Position numbers and translations under genes: made by a program
NCBI RefSeq assembly: GCF_001941945.1
Contig: NZ_CP015583.1
Location: forward strand, 2,673,501 to 2,737,500
Reading direction: 5' to 3'
Source: Roseomonas gilardii
GTDB lineage: Bacteria; Pseudomonadota; Alphaproteobacteria; Acetobacterales; Acetobacteraceae
Length of the DNA: 64,000 nucleotides
The notes under the pieces: model-generated
Database searches by the model: none
What the model was told of the DNA's origin: nothing
What the model saw: only the letters and a program-made list of their open reading frames with translations
In this document: positions 18,879-28,534 of the stretch, piece after piece
Numbering within the stretch: the stretch's first letter is position 1
How the letters are laid out: every line of letters starts with the position of its first letter

Positions 18879-19337
18879 TCAGTCCAGATCGGTCTTCCAG
18901 GTGATGTAGAAGCCGACATCGCCCGGCATGCCATTCGGGTAATCCAGGATCACCGGCCGGATGCCGAAGCCACGCGGCGCCAGTTCCCGCTCGTAGAAAT
19001 CGTAGGCACGCCGCGCAAAGCCGGTGAGTTGCTCCGACCAGGTGTCGAGCCCGCTGGTGATGGAGCGGCCGCTGTCCTTCATCCATTGCGAGGGGAAGTG
19101 CAGGACCAGCGCCTCCCGTTCCCCATCCAGCGCGGCCCGCCGGATCATGCCCTGCAGCTTCGTCAACGCATCCGGCGGCAGTTCCCGTTCCTCGAAGGAG
19201 CGGCGCAGATCCGACATGCCGGCCTGCTTCTCCTCCTCGGCACGTCTTGCCTCCTCCTCGCGCTCCGCCCGCTGCCGCTCCATCCAGGCGCGGACGCCAT
19301 CAGCGTCGAAGCCTCCAGAATCGGGAAAATCGCTCAC
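18879..19337 (-). CDS. Conserved hypothetical protein with charged coiled coil
   Basis: This 152-residue protein starts at a GTG (19337) that has a perfect GGAGGA six bases upstream; an earlier ATG at 19364 lacks one. Residues 15-40 (RAWMERQRAEREEEARRAEEEK) form a charged coiled coil, followed by a globular part ending in GFYITWKTDLD. There is no signal or membrane segment. I do not recognise the family. It stands between the small envelope genes and tRNA-Phe. Confidence 0.6.
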   Translation of the reverse strand: MSDFPDSGGFDADGVRAWMERQRAEREEEARRAEEEKQAGMSDLRRSFEERELPPDALTKLQGMIRRAALDGEREALVLHFPSQWMKDSGRSITSGLDTWSEQLTGFARRAYDFYERELAPRGFGIRPVILDYPNGMPGDVGFYITWKTDLD

Positions 19338-19583
19338 ACCCCGTCCTCCAGTCCTGATCGTCATGGCGCCCGGGCATGATCTCGCCGCCAGCAATCGCAT
19401 CGGCGGCTTCCGGCACATCCGTGCCCGGGGGGAACGGGAAACAGATTGTCCCTGTCGGGCCGGGAAACCAACCGCAGTTCCACGGGCCGGTGCGGACAGA
19501 TCAGTGAAAACAGGAGGGGAAGTGACCTGATCCATGCCATGAGGCGCACGGGTAGGCGAGGGCTTGAAGAATCAGGGAAGGAA

Positions 19584-19659
19584 TGGTGCCCAGGGGCGGA
19601 ATCGAACCACCGACACTGCGATTTTCAGTCGCATGCTCTACCAACTGAGCTACCTGGGC
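19584..19659 (-). tRNA. tRNA-Phe(GAA)
   Basis: Read on the minus strand the 76 bases form a complete cloverleaf. Acceptor GCCCAGG pairs with CCTGGGC, the D arm contains AGCTCAGTTGGTAGAGC, the anticodon arm is ACTGAAAAT with anticodon GAA, the T arm is GGTTCGATTCC, and CCA is encoded (19584-19586). Confidence 0.97.
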
Positions 19660-19761
19660 ACAGCGCTCTTGGCGTGGCGCGGAATTAGCCCAGCCCCCGG
19701 CCAGTGTCCAGCCGCCCGCCGCAATCTTTTTGTCGCATCCGGCATGGGGCGGAGGCCGGCA

Positions 19762-19983
19762 TCAATCCTCCAGATCGGGATCGCGTTCCCCGACCGGCTC
19801 GCCCGGAATAGCGTAGCTGCCGGTCAGCCAGTGGCCGAGATCGACCTGCCGGCAGCGCGGCGAGCAGAAGGGCCGGTGCGCGGGCACCACCGGGCGGCCG
19901 CAGATGGGGCAGCGGGCGCCGCGCTGGGCACGTTCCGGCCTGGTGGCGGAACCCGGCGGGGCAGCGGGCGGGCGGTCAGGCAT
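19762..19983 (-). CDS. yacG: DNA gyrase inhibitor YacG (zinc protein)
   Basis: This 73-residue zinc protein binds GyrB and blocks gyrase in E. coli. The four zinc ligands are visible as CPICGRP (Cys25, Cys28) and [15 protein letters not shown] (Cys40, Cys44), with the conserved RQVDLGxW that contacts gyrase. Its ATG lies 8 bases inside the end of the RNase G gene, so it is translationally coupled to it. The N-terminal 20 residues are a Pro/Ala-rich extension. Confidence 0.9.
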   Translation of the reverse strand: MPDRPPAAPPGSATRPERAQRGARCPICGRPVVPAHRPFCSPRCRQVDLGHWLTGSYAIPGEPVGERDPDLED

Positions 19984-21109
19984 CCTCGGCGAGTTCCTCT
20001 CCGAAAGCGATGGCGGCATCGGGCCGCAGGACCAGGGGCAGCGCGGCCATGGCCTCGAACTCCTCCAGCGCACCGGGCCATTCCCGCAGCGCCGCGAGGA
20101 CGCGTGGGTGCGCCCGCAGGGCCGGGCGCAGGCCGGGCTGGTGACGGAGCGCGCGCAGCACGCGGCGCAGCGCCGCCAGGCCCAGCGTCAGCGGCATGGG
20201 TGGCTGGCCGGTGATCTCGTGTAGCGGTGGATGCACCCGCGTCCGCACGCATTCGATCAGCCCGAGCGCCGTCAGTCCCATGATCCGAAGCTGTGTGTCA
20301 GGGCGCGCCGCCTCGCGCAGCGCCGGCAGGAAGGTGCCCCGCGCCTTGGGGGCCATGCCGGCGAGATCGATCAGGATCGGCCCCGCCAGCCGGCGCAAGC
20401 GAATCTGCCGCGCCGCCTCGGCCAGCGCGGCCTCGTTCACCCGGGCCTGGGCCGCGCGGTCCCGCCCCGTCGCCGCGCCGGTATCCACGTCGATCGCCAC
20501 CAGGGCCGGCGTGGGGTGGATCAGCAGCCTGCCGCCGCCCGACAAGGGCACCTCCGGCCGTGCCAGGGCGTCGAAAGCCTCCTCCAGATCCTCGCCGAAG
20601 ACCGGCTCAGTCGCCAGCGACAGCCGCTCCACCCCCAGGGGGCGCAGCGCCCGAACGGTTTCGGCGGAATCGGTCCGCAGCACGGCTTTCGGAAAGGCCT
20701 GCGCCAGGCGCTCCACCGCCGCCGGCCCCGGTTGCAGCAGGCGCGGCGGGCCACGCAGGGGGGAAGGCAGGTCCAACCCCTTCGGCAGCTTGCGGTCCAG
20801 CCGGGGCCCCTTGCCGCCCTGCGCGCCACGGACCACGCGCACGGCGATGTGGGTTCCTTCCGAAACCCCTTCCCCACCCTGAACCCCGCCTTGGGCATCG
20901 GGCAGGAAGCCGCTCTCCTCCCCCGGCAAGGCCAGGAAGACGCCGGACAGGGCCGGGACGCGGGCGGTGACGCGGCCGACAAGGATGTCGCCCACCCCAT
21001 CCGGCCGGGCGGGGCGCTCGATCCAGGCCTCCTCCAGCACGCCGTCGCGCAACAGCGCCGTCCGGCGCTCGCCGGGCGAGGCGTTGTGCAGGATCAGCAT
21101 CTCCGGCAT
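19976..21109 (-). CDS. rng: Ribonuclease E/G family protein (RNase G-like)
   Basis: This 377-residue protein covers the catalytic core of RNase E/G. It has an S1-like RNA-binding N-terminus ([29 protein letters not shown]), and the DNase I-like part with [12 protein letters not shown] and LIDLAGM; the two Asp in these segments are the expected magnesium ligands. It ends soon after the catalytic domain, and I see no CPxC zinc link of the RNase E type, so it resembles the short RNase G-like form paired with yacG in Rhodospirillales. GAGG precedes the ATG at 21109. It would act in rRNA or mRNA processing. Confidence 0.82.
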   Translation of the reverse strand: MPEMLILHNASPGERRTALLRDGVLEEAWIERPARPDGVGDILVGRVTARVPALSGVFLALPGEESGFLPDAQGGVQGGEGVSEGTHIAVRVVRGAQGGKGPRLDRKLPKGLDLPSPLRGPPRLLQPGPAAVERLAQAFPKAVLRTDSAETVRALRPLGVERLSLATEPVFGEDLEEAFDALARPEVPLSGGGRLLIHPTPALVAIDVDTGAATGRDRAAQARVNEAALAEAARQIRLRRLAGPILIDLAGMAPKARGTFLPALREAARPDTQLRIMGLTALGLIECVRTRVHPPLHEITGQPPMPLTLGLAALRRVLRALRHQPGLRPALRAHPRVLAALREWPGALEEFEAMAALPLVLRPDAAIAFGEELAEDA

Positions 21110-21131
21110 GAGGTGCCTCGCATGGGGCGCG

Positions 21132-21731
21132 TCAGGGCCGCAGCCATCCCACGCCACGCAGGAGCTGCGCGGTCTCGAACATCGGCAGGCCGACCACGTT
21201 TGAATGGCTGCCGGACAGGAAGCGGACGAAGGCCTCGGCCTGTCCCTGGATGGAATAGCCGCCGGCGCAGCCGCGCCATTCGCCACCCTCCAGGTACTGG
21301 TCGATCTGGGCACGGGTCAGCCGCTGGAAGGCGAGGATCGTCGTCACCAGCCGCTCCCGCCGCGTCCCACCGGGGGTGACGAGGCAGACGCCGGTGGTCA
21401 CCCGGTGCCGCCGACCGGAAAGCAGCTCCAGGAAGCGCCGCGCCTCCGCTTCGTCCGCTGGCTTGCCGAGGCAGCGGCGCCCGGCCCCCACCACCGTGTC
21501 GGCGGCGAGCACCAGCGCATCCGGCGCGCGGGCGGCGGCGGCATCCGCCTTGCCACGGGCCAGTCGGGCCGCCAGCAGGCGCGGCAACTCGTCCTTGCCG
21601 GGGGTCTCGTCGATATCGGCGGGTTCGACCCGGTCGGGCACCACGCCGAACCGGGCCAGGAGATCCAGCCGCCGGGGGCTGGCACTGGCCAGCACGAGCG
21701 GCGGCCGCTCCGCCGGGAGGGGCCGTTCCAT
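21132..21731 (-). CDS. maf: Maf-like nucleoside triphosphate pyrophosphatase
   Basis: This 199-residue house-cleaning enzyme hydrolyses non-canonical nucleoside triphosphates. It carries the LASASPRRLDLL motif near the N-terminus, AADTVV with the catalytic Asp, and EWRGCAGGYSIQG, where the family has the E(W/P)xGxAGxYxIQG signature. The ATG at 21731 has AAGAGG upstream and gives the usual length; the 25 residues further upstream (TTG start) look like extension. It sits between infA and rng with short gaps, a typical alphaproteobacterial order. Confidence 0.9.
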   Translation of the reverse strand: MERPLPAERPPLVLASASPRRLDLLARFGVVPDRVEPADIDETPGKDELPRLLAARLARGKADAAAARAPDALVLAADTVVGAGRRCLGKPADEAEARRFLELLSGRRHRVTTGVCLVTPGGTRRERLVTTILAFQRLTRAQIDQYLEGGEWRGCAGGYSIQGQAEAFVRFLSGSHSNVVGLPMFETAQLLRGVGWLRP

Positions 21732-21821
21732 CGGGGGAACCTCTTCGCTGGCCACCGGCGGGACACGCCGTGTCCGGCGGGTGGTCAGGTCAACGGGATC
21801 GGCCAACAGACCGGAACCGGC

Positions 21822-22040
21822 TCACTTGAACCGGAAGGTGATCCGGCCCTTGGTCAGGTCGTAGGGCGTCATCTCGACATTCACGCGGTCGCCGGCCAGC
21901 ACGCGGATGCGGTTCTTGCGCATCTTCCCGCTGGTATGGGCCAGGACCATGTGATCGTTGTCGAGCTTCACTCGGAACATCGCGTTGGGCAGCAGCTCGA
22001 CGACCTGGCCGCTGAACTCGATCATGTCTTCTTTCGACAT
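21822..22040 (-). CDS. infA: Translation initiation factor IF-1
   Basis: This 72-residue single OB-fold protein binds the ribosomal A site during initiation. The sequence is highly conserved: [20 protein letters not shown], then [19 protein letters not shown] and [18 protein letters not shown] at the end. Length is exactly that of the family. It leads the infA-maf-rng-yacG group on the minus strand. Confidence 0.98.
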   Translation of the reverse strand: MSKEDMIEFSGQVVELLPNAMFRVKLDNDHMVLAHTSGKMRKNRIRVLAGDRVNVEMTPYDLTKGRITFRFK

Positions 22041-22197
22041 GCATCCTCTTGGGTTGCGGACGCGCGCGGGCGCGCCCGGGGGGAGCGTGAACGGGGCGGA
22101 ACATGGTCTTGACGCCCCTTCCGGTCAAGCAAGGACGTCGCGGCAGGGACCAGCCATGCGGCGGGGCCGCAGGAAGTGCCGCAGGGAGTGGCCCGGC

Positions 22198-22878
22198 TCA
22201 GTCCGCCGCCACGCCGTGCGAGCGCAGCAGGAAGAGGCGCACCTCGTGCAGGTCGCGCGCCACGGCGCGGCAGAGGCCGCGCATCTCGTCGGTCGCCTCC
22301 AGAAGGTCAGGGACCATCACGGTCATCATCCCGGCCGAGGCGGCGGAACGGACGCCGTTGTGCGAATCTTCCAGCGCCAGGCAGAGTTCCGGCGCCACGC
22401 CCAGCCGTTCCGCCGCGCGCAGGAAGGGGTCGGGCGCCGGCTTGCCGGCGGCATAGTCACCCTGCGCCACCACGGCATGGAAGCGCCCGGCCAGCCCGTG
22501 CATCCCGAGATGGTGCTCCACCTTGTGGTGCTGGGAGGAGGTGGCGATGGCCCGCGGCAGGCCGAGCCGGTCCAGCGCGTCCAGGATTTCCACCACACCT
22601 GTCTTCAGTGCCAGCCGCGTCGCCGCCAGGGATTCGAAGCCCTGCGACCAGGCGGCCCGCAGCCGCGCGACGTCGTCCTCGGAGCCGTAGAGGTCCAGCA
22701 GCAGCCTCCAGATGGTGGGCCAGGGATTGCCGACCATCTGCCGGTACAGTGCCTCGCTCACCGGCAGGTTCGTCTCCGCCCCGGCGGAGAACAGCGCCTC
22801 CCGGTACAGGGTCTCGCTGTCGAAGAGCAGGCCATCCATATCGAAGATGACGGCGGCGGGGGCTTGAGGCAGCGGCAT
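22198..22878 (-). CDS. HAD-superfamily hydrolase (beta-phosphoglucomutase/sugar-phosphate phosphatase-like)
   Basis: This protein of about 226 residues is a HAD subfamily IA phosphatase or mutase. Motif I is FDMDGLLFDSE (nucleophile and acid/base Asp pair), motif II IATSS, motif III Lys in GKPAPDPF, motif IV LEDSHNGVRSA. A helical cap lies between motifs I and II. Upstream in-frame ATGs at 22902 and 22926 are possible; none has a strong ribosome site, and 22878 places DxD at the normal distance from the N-terminus. Substrate is not determined; a small sugar phosphate is likely. Confidence 0.8.
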   Translation of the reverse strand: MPLPQAPAAVIFDMDGLLFDSETLYREALFSAGAETNLPVSEALYRQMVGNPWPTIWRLLLDLYGSEDDVARLRAAWSQGFESLAATRLALKTGVVEILDALDRLGLPRAIATSSQHHKVEHHLGMHGLAGRFHAVVAQGDYAAGKPAPDPFLRAAERLGVAPELCLALEDSHNGVRSAASAGMMTVMVPDLLEATDEMRGLCRAVARDLHEVRLFLLRSHGVAAD

Positions 22879-23038
22879 GAGGCCGGTTTGGCGCCGGGAC
22901 ATGCCCGGCACAACCACGTCTTTCATGGGGCGGACCAACGCCGGGTGCGATGCCCTCCCCTTCGCTGCCAACCCGGGGGCTGCCCTATGGGGCCGCTCGC
23001 GCTTGACCCGCCCGGGCGCTTCGCGGCACCCAGGCGCC

Positions 23039-23344
23039 ATGCAGGACCGCGACCCTTCCGCCGATCCCCCGGCCGCCCCGCCGGAACGCCCCCGCGCCGC
23101 CACGGAGATCGAGCGGCAGGAGCGCCTTGCCCGGGCGCTGCGCGAGAACCTGCGCCGCCGCAAGGCCCAGGGCCGCGCCCGCGCCACCCAGGAAACGGCA
23201 CCGGGGACCATGCCGGACGCGGCGGCCGCGAAACCGGAAACCGGTGCCGGAGCCTCTCCAGCCCCCGCCGGGACCGGAGACGGGGACGAGGTGGAGAAAC
23301 CGGGGACGCGTCCCTGCGCCCGCGCCACCGACTCGGGAGGCTGA
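23039..23344 (+). CDS. Small charged conserved alphaproteobacterial protein
   Basis: A 101-residue protein whose core TEIERQERLARALRENLRRRK recalls small proteins common next to housekeeping genes in Rhodospirillales. The flanks are Pro/Ala/Gly-rich and poorly conserved in character. There is no signal peptide or membrane segment. It is divergent from the HAD gene and followed by dcd. Function unknown; the helical Arg-rich core could bind nucleic acid, but nothing in the sequence proves it. Confidence 0.55.
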   Translation: MQDRDPSADPPAAPPERPRAATEIERQERLARALRENLRRRKAQGRARATQETAPGTMPDAAAAKPETGAGASPAPAGTGDGDEVEKPGTRPCARATDSGG

Positions 23345-23429
23345 ACCGCGCGGCGCGCGGTTGCCCCGCCCCGCCCCGGCGGGCTAAGTCCCCGTCCTTC
23401 GCCGCCTTTTCCGCCGGACCCGCCTGCCC

Positions 23430-23984
23430 ATGTCGATCATGCCCGATACCTGGATCCGCCGCATGGCGACGGAACACGGGATGATCGAACCCTTCGTGGA
23501 GGCGCAGCGGCGGGAGGGCGTGATCTCCTACGGCCTCTCCTCCTTCGGCTACGACGCCCGCGTGGCCGACGAGTTCAAGGTCTTCACCAACGTGGACAAC
23601 GCGCTGGTGGACCCGAAGCACTTCGCCGAGGACAGCTTCGTCACCCGCCGGGGCGCGACCTGCATCATCCCGCCGAACTCCTTCGCCCTGGCGCATACGG
23701 TCGAGTATTTCCGCATCCCGCGCGATGTGCTGGTGATCTGCCTCGGCAAGAGCACCTATGCCCGCTGCGGGCTGATCGTGAACGTCACCCCCCTGGAGCC
23801 CGAATGGGAAGGCCAGGTCACGATCGAGATTTCCAACACGACTCCCCTCCCGGCGCGTATCTACGCCAATGAGGGGATCTGCCAGTTCCTCTTCCTGCAG
23901 GGCGCGGGGGCGCCCGAGGTCAGCTATGCCGACCGGGCGGGCAAGTACATGCGCCAGCGTGGCGTTGCCTTGCCCCGCCTGTGA
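23430..23984 (+). CDS. dcd: dCTP deaminase
   Basis: This 184-residue enzyme deaminates dCTP to dUTP, the precursor for dTMP. The active site is visible as GKSTYARCG (Ser108, Arg112) and [14 protein letters not shown] with the catalytic Glu133. The length matches the bacterial trimeric enzyme. An alternative ATG is at codon 4. It is followed after 48 bases by murA on the same strand. Confidence 0.95.
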   Translation: MSIMPDTWIRRMATEHGMIEPFVEAQRREGVISYGLSSFGYDARVADEFKVFTNVDNALVDPKHFAEDSFVTRRGATCIIPPNSFALAHTVEYFRIPRDVLVICLGKSTYARCGLIVNVTPLEPEWEGQVTIEISNTTPLPARIYANEGICQFLFLQGAGAPEVSYADRAGKYMRQRGVALPRL

Positions 23985-24032
23985 CCCCGGATGGCTGACG
24001 ACAGGACGTAGGGAAACAGAGGGGGCTTACAC

Positions 24033-25292
24033 ATGGACCGTATTCGTGTGCGCGGGGGCAGGCCCCTGCGCGGCCGCATTCCCATCGGGGGCGCCAAGAA
24101 CGCCGCGCTGCCGCTGATGGCGGCGGCGCTGCTGACGCCGGAGGAGCTGGTCCTGACCAATGCCCCGGCGCTGGAGGACGTGCGCACCATGGGCAAGCTG
24201 CTGGCGCAGCATGGCCTCGCGGTGGAGCACGACACCGGCAGCCGCCGCATCAGCATGTCGGGCCAGGCCACCAACCTGGAGGCGCCCTATGACCTCGTGC
24301 GGAAGATGCGCGCGTCCGTGCTGGTGCTGGGGCCGCTGCTGGCCCGCTATGGCCGCGCCAAGGTCAGCCTGCCCGGCGGCTGCGCCATCGGCACCCGCCC
24401 GGTGGACATCCACCTCAGCGCGCTGGAGGCGCTGGGCGCCCGCATCGACCTGACCGGCGGCTATATCGACGCCCAGGTGGAGGGACGGCTCAAGGGTGCG
24501 CGGGTGGTCTTCCCCAAGGTCTCCGTGGGCGCCACCGAGAACCTGCTGATGGCCGCTGCCCTGGCCGAAGGCACGACCGAGTTGGTGAATGCCGCGCGCG
24601 AGCCGGAGATCGGCGACCTCGCGCAGTGCCTGATCGCCATGGGCGCGCGGATCGAGGGCGTCGGCACCGACCGGCTGACCGTCGAGGGCGTGGACAGCCT
24701 GCATGCCGCCACCCACCCAATCATCCCCGACCGGATCGAGGCCGGCACCTATGCCTGCGCCGCCGCCATCACCGGTGGCGAGGTGCTGCTGGAGGGTGCC
24801 AGCGTCCTTCAGCTCGGCGCCTGCGCCCGGGTGCTGCAGGAGGCCGGCGTGGTGCTGGAGGACCAGCCGGGCGGGCTGCATGTCCGCCGCCTGAACGGGC
24901 TGCACGGCGTGGACGTGATGACCGAGCCCTTCCCCGGCTTCGCCACCGACATGCAGGCCCAGACCATGGCGCTGATGTGCGTGGCCGACGGCGCCTCGAT
25001 GCTCACCGAGACGATCTTCGAGAACCGCTTCATGCACGTGCCGGAGCTGACCCGCATGGGCGCCCGGATCAACGTCCATGGCTCCTCGGCCATCGTGCGC
25101 GGCGTACCGAAGCTCTCCGGCGCCCCGGTCATGGCCACCGACCTGCGCGCCTCGGTCTCGCTGATCCTGGCCGGGTTGGCCGCCGAGGGGGAGACGGTGG
25201 TGAACCGGGTCTATCACCTCGACCGCGGCTACGAGTCCGTGGAAGCGAAGCTGGCGGCGGTGGGCGCCGAGATCGAGCGCCTGCGGGACTGA
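24033..25292 (+). CDS. murA: UDP-N-acetylglucosamine 1-carboxyvinyltransferase
   Basis: This 419-residue enzyme transfers enolpyruvate from PEP to UDP-GlcNAc, the first committed step of peptidoglycan synthesis. It shows [17 protein letters not shown] at the N-terminus, the catalytic cysteine Cys117 in [13 protein letters not shown] (the fosfomycin target), the substrate-loop [11 protein letters not shown] and the C-terminal [17 protein letters not shown]. Length is standard. It is co-directional with hisG and hisD. Confidence 0.97.
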   Translation: MDRIRVRGGRPLRGRIPIGGAKNAALPLMAAALLTPEELVLTNAPALEDVRTMGKLLAQHGLAVEHDTGSRRISMSGQATNLEAPYDLVRKMRASVLVLGPLLARYGRAKVSLPGGCAIGTRPVDIHLSALEALGARIDLTGGYIDAQVEGRLKGARVVFPKVSVGATENLLMAAALAEGTTELVNAAREPEIGDLAQCLIAMGARIEGVGTDRLTVEGVDSLHAATHPIIPDRIEAGTYACAAAITGGEVLLEGASVLQLGACARVLQEAGVVLEDQPGGLHVRRLNGLHGVDVMTEPFPGFATDMQAQTMALMCVADGASMLTETIFENRFMHVPELTRMGARINVHGSSAIVRGVPKLSGAPVMATDLRASVSLILAGLAAEGETVVNRVYHLDRGYESVEAKLAAVGAEIERLRD

Positions 25293-25391
25293 CCGGGGGG
25301 CTCCGTGACGGGGCCGGCCGCCCTCCGCGCGGCCGAGTCCTGCGTTTTGGGCGCTTGCGCCCCGGGCAGGGCCTGGGACATAGGCGCCGCC

Positions 25392-26084
25392 ATGGACCTT
25401 CCGCTTCCCGATGCCGCGGGTTTCCGCGATGCCGAGACCGGGCTCGTCATGGCTCTGCCCAAGGGGCGGATCCTGAAGGAGCTGACGCCGCTGCTGGCGA
25501 AGGCCGGGCTGCATCCGGAGCCGGACTTCTCCTCCGAATCCAGCCGCAAGCTGCGCTTCGCCACCAATCATCCGGGGCTGGACGTGATCCGCGTCCGCTC
25601 CTTCGACGTGGCGACCTTCGTGGCCTTCGGCGCGGCGCAGATCGGCGTCTGCGGCGCCGACGTGCTGATGGAGCACGATTACCCGGAGATCTACGCGCCC
25701 CTCGATCTGCGCATCGGCGCCTGCCGCGTCAGCGTGGCCGAGCCGGTGGAGCGCGCCGCGACCGACGATCCCAGCCGCTGGAGCACCGTCACCGTCGCGA
25801 CGAAGTACCCCCGCATCGCCGCCCGGCACTTCGCCGCCCGGGGCGTGCAGGCGGAGATCGTGCACCTGAACGGGGCCATGGAGCTCGCCCCCTCGATGGG
25901 CCTGTCCCGGCTGATCGTGGACCTGGTGCAGACCGGTGGCACGCTGAAGGCCAATGGCCTCGCGGAGACCGAGGTCATCGCTCCCGTCACCTCCCGCCTC
26001 ATCGTCAACCGCACCGCGCTCAAGACCGAGCCCGAGGCCATCGGCGCCTGGATCGCCCGGTTGCGGGCGGCCCTGGAGGGTTGA
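25392..26084 (+). CDS. hisG: ATP phosphoribosyltransferase, short form
   Basis: This 230-residue enzyme joins ATP and PRPP in the first step of histidine synthesis. It is the short form without the regulatory C-terminal domain, so a HisZ partner should exist elsewhere. Motifs: ALPKGRILKELTPLL at the N-terminus, GAAQIGVCGADVL, ATKYPRIAARHF and the PRPP loop region DLVQTGGTLKANGL. The ATG at 25392 is chosen because the frame upstream codes for an unrelated 29 residues. Confidence 0.94.
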   Translation: MDLPLPDAAGFRDAETGLVMALPKGRILKELTPLLAKAGLHPEPDFSSESSRKLRFATNHPGLDVIRVRSFDVATFVAFGAAQIGVCGADVLMEHDYPEIYAPLDLRIGACRVSVAEPVERAATDDPSRWSTVTVATKYPRIAARHFAARGVQAEIVHLNGAMELAPSMGLSRLIVDLVQTGGTLKANGLAETEVIAPVTSRLIVNRTALKTEPEAIGAWIARLRAALEG

Positions 26085-26139
26085 CGCGAAGGGTTGAAGC
26101 CGGGCGGGCTTTGCCTGTAGGCCTCGCGCGCGTGGTTCA

Positions 26140-26254
26140 CGAGAGGGCGTCGCCCTCTCGCGCTCTCCCACGAGGAACCTGAGGTTCCTCGACCTCCCAT
26201 TCGTTTGGTTTGGCCTGGCTGGCAGGGGGCGTGGCCCCCTGCCAGCCAGGCCAA
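26140..26254. repeat. Cluster of three intergenic hairpins between hisG and hisD
   Basis: Three perfect inverted repeats follow each other: 26140-26149 with 26151-26160 (CGAGAGGGCG), 26171-26180 with 26182-26191 (CGAGGAACCT), and a 21-bp stem 26210-26230 with 26234-26254 around a GTG loop. The last one would fold very stably in RNA. The arrangement resembles REP-type mosaic elements or an attenuating terminator; no T-run follows. Confidence 0.75.
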
Positions 26255-26353
26255 CGCAAGGCGGGGTCCGAGGTCCGCGGGGTCTCCCCGTGGAGGGTGC
26301 GGGAGGCTCCCCTCGCGGGCCACGCGAACCGCCATGGCTAAGGACCCACCCGC

Positions 26354-27643
26354 ATGAAGCGCCTCGACACGCGCGACCCGCAATTCGCCCCCGAGTTCGA
26401 AGCCCTGCTCGACACGGCACGGGACACGACCGCGCGGGTGGACGGGCCGGTGGCCGGGATCATCGCCCGGGTGCGGGCGGAAGGCGACGCGGCGCTGCTG
26501 GACCTCACCGCGCGCTTCGACCGCTGGACTCCCTCGGGCATCGGGGCGCTGCGGGTCAGCGCGGCGGAGGTGGCCGAGGCCAAGTCCCGCTGCCGGCCGG
26601 AGCTGCTGGCGGCGCTGGACGTGGCGGCGGAGCGGATCGAGCGCTTCCACGCCGCGCAGATGCCGCATGACATGGTCCTGCCCGAGGATGGCATCATGCT
26701 CGGCATGCGCTGGAACGCGGTGGACGCGGCCGGCCTCTACGTTCCCGGCGGCAAGGCGGCCTATCCCTCCTCGGTGCTGATGAACGCCCTGCCCGCCCGC
26801 GTCGCGGGGGTGGGGCGTGTGGTGATGACCGTGCCGACCCCGGATGGCGAGATCTCGCCGCTGGTTCTGGCCGCCGCCGACCGCGCCGGCGTCACCGAGA
26901 TCTGGCGCATCGGCGGGGCGCAGGCCGTGGCCGCCCTGGCCTGGGGCACCGCCTCGATCCGGCCGGTGGACAAGATCGTCGGCCCCGGCAACGCCTATGT
27001 GGCGGAGGCCAAGCGCCAGGTCTTCGGGCGGGTGGGCATCGATTCGATCGCCGGCCCCTCGGAGGTCGTGGTGCTGGCCGACGGGGCGCAGGACCCGGCG
27101 CGGGTGGCCATCGACCTGCTGGCCCAGGCCGAGCATGACGAGGCCGCCCAGGCCATCCTGATCACCGACAGCGCAGCCATGGCCGAAGCCGTTGCCATCG
27201 CCGTGGAGGATGCCCTCCGCAGCCTGCCGCGCGAAGCGATCGCCCGCGCCTCCTGGGAGGCGCATGGTGCCATCCTGTTGGTGCGGGACTGGGAGGAAGG
27301 CGTGGCGCTCTGCGACCGGCTGGCGCCGGAGCACCTGGAACTGCTGGTGGAGAAGCCGGAGGCGCTCTTCGCCCGCATCCGCCATGCCGGGGCGGCCTTC
27401 CTCGGCGGCTGGTGCCCGGAGGCGCTGGGGGACTACGTGGCCGGGCCGAACCATGTCCTGCCCACCGGCCGCACCGCCCGCTTCGCCTCCGGCCTCAGCG
27501 TCTATGACTTCCTGAAGCGCACCACCTGGGTCTCCGCCACCGAGGCCGGGCTGCACCGCATCGGCCCCGCCGCCGTCACCCTGGCGGAAGCCGAAGGGCT
27601 GGGCGCCCATGCCCGCAGCATCGCCATGCGGCTGGGGCAATAG
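26354..27643 (+). CDS. hisD: Histidinol dehydrogenase
   Basis: This 429-residue zinc enzyme oxidises L-histidinol to L-histidine in two NAD-dependent steps. It has VPGGKAAYPSSVLMN, GPGNAYVAEAKRQVFG, SEVVVLAD, and the catalytic pair Glu326-His327 in LAPEHLE, exactly at the canonical numbers; the C-terminal SGLSVYDFLKRTT is also present. hisG is upstream with a 269-base gap that holds strong hairpins, so the two may be differently expressed. Confidence 0.97.
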   Translation: MKRLDTRDPQFAPEFEALLDTARDTTARVDGPVAGIIARVRAEGDAALLDLTARFDRWTPSGIGALRVSAAEVAEAKSRCRPELLAALDVAAERIERFHAAQMPHDMVLPEDGIMLGMRWNAVDAAGLYVPGGKAAYPSSVLMNALPARVAGVGRVVMTVPTPDGEISPLVLAAADRAGVTEIWRIGGAQAVAALAWGTASIRPVDKIVGPGNAYVAEAKRQVFGRVGIDSIAGPSEVVVLADGAQDPARVAIDLLAQAEHDEAAQAILITDSAAMAEAVAIAVEDALRSLPREAIARASWEAHGAILLVRDWEEGVALCDRLAPEHLELLVEKPEALFARIRHAGAAFLGGWCPEALGDYVAGPNHVLPTGRTARFASGLSVYDFLKRTTWVSATEAGLHRIGPAAVTLAEAEGLGAHARSIAMRLGQ

Positions 27644-27664
27644 GCATCGTCCGGGTGGGGCGGT

Positions 27665-28462
27665 TCAGTAGGTTCCGGATGTACCGGGGCCTTTCGGCCT
27701 CGGCCCGCCCCGCATCGCCGCCACCGTCGCCTGCGCCCCTGCCGCCATCAACCTGGCGTCGGAGGCCACGGTGACGAAGCGGAAGCCCTTCTCCACCATG
27801 CGCAGCGCGTATTCCGCCGTGCCGTTGTGGATGCAGGGCACCACGCCGTGCTCCTTCGCCTTGGCCAGGATCATCTCGATGGCCTCGACCACCGGTTTCT
27901 CCTCCTGGTCGAAGCGCGGCGTGCAGCCCAGGGCGAGGGAAAGGTCGGCGGGGCCGATATAGACGGCGTCCAGCCCCTCGACCGACAGGATCTCTTCGAG
28001 ATTGTCGAGCGCCTGGCGCGTCTCGATCATCGCCAGGCCGAAGACCGTGTCATTGGCGTGCTTCGCATAGTCCGGCCCGGCATGCAGCAGCGCACGGATC
28101 GGACCGAAGGAGCGCATGCCGCGCGGCGGGTAGCGCAGCGCGGAGACGAAGAGTTCCGCATCGGCGCGGGTGTTGATCATCGGACAGATCACGCCATAGG
28201 CGCCGGCGTCGAGCATCTTCATGATGATGCCAGGGTCCAGCCAGGGCACACGCACCATGGGCGTGGTTTCCGTGGTGGAGATTGCCGTCAGCATCGACAC
28301 GGCGGCGGCGTAGTCCACCACGCCGTGCTGCATGTCGATGGTGAGCGAATCCCAGCCCGCATGCGCCATGGTCTCGGCGGAAAAGACGTTCGGGATGGCG
28401 AGCCAGCCATTCACCACCGCCTCGCCCCGGCTCCACAACGTCCTGACCCTGTTCTCCCGCAC
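27665..28462 (-). CDS. HpcH/HpaI family class II aldolase
   Basis: This 265-residue enzyme belongs to the pyruvate class II aldolases that split 2-keto-3-deoxy or 4-hydroxy-2-keto acids into pyruvate and an aldehyde. Visible residues: catalytic base His46 in IDMQHGVVD, Arg71 in MVRVPW, and metal ligands Glu147 in MIETRQAL and Asp173 in IGPADLSLALG. It is close to 2-keto-3-deoxy-L-rhamnonate or 2,4-dihydroxyheptenedioate aldolases; the substrate cannot be told. It stands alone, convergent with hisD. Confidence 0.88.
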   Translation of the reverse strand: MRENRVRTLWSRGEAVVNGWLAIPNVFSAETMAHAGWDSLTIDMQHGVVDYAAAVSMLTAISTTETTPMVRVPWLDPGIIMKMLDAGAYGVICPMINTRADAELFVSALRYPPRGMRSFGPIRALLHAGPDYAKHANDTVFGLAMIETRQALDNLEEILSVEGLDAVYIGPADLSLALGCTPRFDQEEKPVVEAIEMILAKAKEHGVVPCIHNGTAEYALRMVEKGFRFVTVASDARLMAAGAQATVAAMRGGPRPKGPGTSGTY

Positions 28463-28534
28463 GGCCGCTCTCCCTCTGTCGCTCTCCGGTGCCGGACTCG
28501 CCGGCCCTGACGGCAGAATAGAGCAGATCGCCGT

